A stretch of DNA of 24,338 nt. It comes from Burkholderiales bacterium. Its GTDB lineage: Bacteria > Pseudomonadota > Gammaproteobacteria > Burkholderiales > Burkholderiaceae_C. The stretch is from contig JANXTP010000232.1 of the NCBI GenBank assembly GCA_025352345.1, positions 1 to 24,338 of the forward strand. Direction: 5' to 3'. Of the stretch, positions 22,881 to 24,338 are shown one piece after another (the stretch's first letter is position 1; each line of letters opens with the position of its first letter). The position numbers were made by a program, and so were the translations under genes. The notes under the pieces were generated by a model, which was given only the letters and a program-made list of their open reading frames with translations, did not search any database and was not told the origin of the DNA.

Positions 22881-23734
22881 AACTGTGCGGCTACGAGGTC
22901 GGCCTGACGCAACCCTTCTTCCTGATCGCCGGCCCCTGCGTCGTCGAATCCGAACAGCTTCAGATCGATGTGGCCGGCGCGCTCAAGGAGATGACCACCG
23001 CGCTGGGTATCCCCTTCATCTTCAAAAGCAGCTACGACAAGGCCAACCGCTCCAGCGGCAACACCTTCCGCGGTCCGGGCCTGGAGCGCGGATTAGAGAT
23101 TCTGGCCAAGGTCAAGCGCGAACTCGGCGTGCCGCTGCTGACCGATGTGCACGACATCGAGCAGATCGCGTCGGTCGCGTCGGTTGTGGATGTGCTGCAG
23201 ACGCCGGCCTTCCTGTGTCGCCAGACCGATTTCATCCGCGCCGTGGCGCAGTCGGGCAAGCCGGTGAACATCAAGAAGGGCCAGTTCCTCGCCCCCCACG
23301 ACATGAAGAACGTCATCGCCAAGGCCCGCGCCGCTGCGCGCGACAAGGGCCTGCCGGAAGACAGCTTCATGGCCTGCGAACGCGGCGTGAGCTTCGGCTA
23401 CAACAACCTGGTCAGCGACATGCGGTCGCTGGCCATCATGCGCGAGACCGGCGCGCCGGTGGTCTTCGACGCAACGCATTCGGTGCAGCTGCCCGGCGGC
23501 CAGGGCACCAGCTCCGGTGGCCAGCGCGAGTTCGTGCCGGTGCTGGCACGTGCGGCCATCGCCGTGGGCGTTGCGGGCCTGTTCATGGAAACCCATCCCG
23601 ATCCGATGAACGCGATGAGCGACGGCCCGAACGCGGTGCCCCTCAAGCGTATGTGTGCCCTGCTCGAACAGCTGGTGGCGCTGGACCGCGTGGTCAAGCA
23701 GCAGCCGCTGCTTGAGAACGATTTCGGTTGCTGA
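22877..23734 (+). CDS. kdsA: 3-deoxy-8-phosphooctulonate synthase (KDO-8-P synthase)
   Basis: Condenses arabinose-5-phosphate with phosphoenolpyruvate to KDO-8-phosphate for the lipopolysaccharide inner core. The 285-residue TIM-barrel enzyme carries the signatures FKSSYDKANRSS and FRGPGLERGLEIL, with CRQTDFIRAV and INIKKGQF-like segments after them. C21 in IAGPCVVES occupies the position where metal-dependent (class II) enzymes have cysteine and the Escherichia coli type has asparagine. The partner ligands DATHSVQ (His), METHPDP (Glu) and MSDGP (Asp) are also present, so a metal-dependent enzyme is likely. The ATG at 22877 overlaps the pyrG stop (ATGA), implying coupled translation. The substrate phosphoenolpyruvate is the product of enolase, encoded next. 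Confidence 0.97.
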   Translation: MKLCGYEVGLTQPFFLIAGPCVVESEQLQIDVAGALKEMTTALGIPFIFKSSYDKANRSSGNTFRGPGLERGLEILAKVKRELGVPLLTDVHDIEQIASVASVVDVLQTPAFLCRQTDFIRAVAQSGKPVNIKKGQFLAPHDMKNVIAKARAAARDKGLPEDSFMACERGVSFGYNNLVSDMRSLAIMRETGAPVVFDATHSVQLPGGQGTSSGGQREFVPVLARAAIAVGVAGLFMETHPDPMNAMSDGPNAVPLKRMCALLEQLVALDRVVKQQPLLENDFGC

Positions 23735-23788
23735 ACGAGCCCGTTCTACAGCCTCACCCTTTCCAATTTTCAATTCTGAGGACGCCAC

Positions 23789-24338
<550 letters not shown>

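Noticed and set aside
21926..23734. A single long protein running from within pyrG into kdsA
   Set aside because: The first 300 residues are an out-of-frame read of pyrG; the real KdsA starts at the ATG at 22877.

Overview
The window is high-GC bacterial chromosome with dense housekeeping genes, short intergenic gaps and many GTG/TTG starts. Gene content and order point to a betaproteobacterium of the order Burkholderiales, possibly near the Leptothrix/Rubrivivax/Methylibium group. The evidence is the ilvB-ilvH-ilvC-pssA-leuA cluster, the sigma factor-DUF3619-DUF3106-RDD cluster, the glnB-nadE pair and the pyrG-kdsA-eno order. The genus is inference. I saw no mobile elements, CRISPR arrays, rRNA or tRNA genes, and the region looks like core genome.

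Layout. Positions 1-818 (minus) hold a truncated D-Ala-D-Ala endopeptidase (pbpG). From 7135 down to 940 (minus) lies the branched-chain amino acid block: ilvB, ilvH and ilvC, a rho-independent terminator, pssA, then leuA. leuA is preceded by a Leu-rich leader peptide and an attenuator terminator. The ilvB-ilvH gap holds two related RNA hairpin elements. From 7388 to 9807 (plus) runs an overlapping ECF-type sigma factor, a one-TM DUF3619 protein, an exported DUF3106 protein and an RDD membrane protein, followed by dgkA. From 12338 down to 10274 (minus) lie nadE and glnB (PII). A GNAT/FemAB-like gene (plus) converges on, and overlaps by 17 bp, an M16 protease gene (minus), which is preceded by ppa with a clear terminator. 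From 17135 to the end (plus) come a small membrane protein, mutS, an Anbu-type proteasome-like protease overlapping mutS, pyrG, kdsA and the 5' part of eno.

How the genes work together. ilvB/ilvH/ilvC make the common Ile/Val precursors and leuA commits 2-ketoisovalerate to leucine. This block carries the strongest non-coding signals: the leuA leader peptide/terminator attenuator, and the duplicated RNA element ahead of ilvH, which could fold in two mutually exclusive ways near the ilvH start. The sigma/DUF3619/DUF3106 genes have the architecture of a sigma factor, membrane anti-sigma and periplasmic sensor system. pyrG, kdsA and eno supply CTP, KDO-8-phosphate and PEP, which are linked in lipopolysaccharide synthesis.

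No stretch over 300 bases lacks a gene. The longest gaps are 7136-7387 (ilvB leader plus the upstream region of the sigma gene), 2482-2671 (leuA leader), 16952-17134 (divergent ppa/small membrane protein, no convincing site seen), 5160-5341 (structured RNA) and 17471-17604 (upstream of mutS, nothing convincing).
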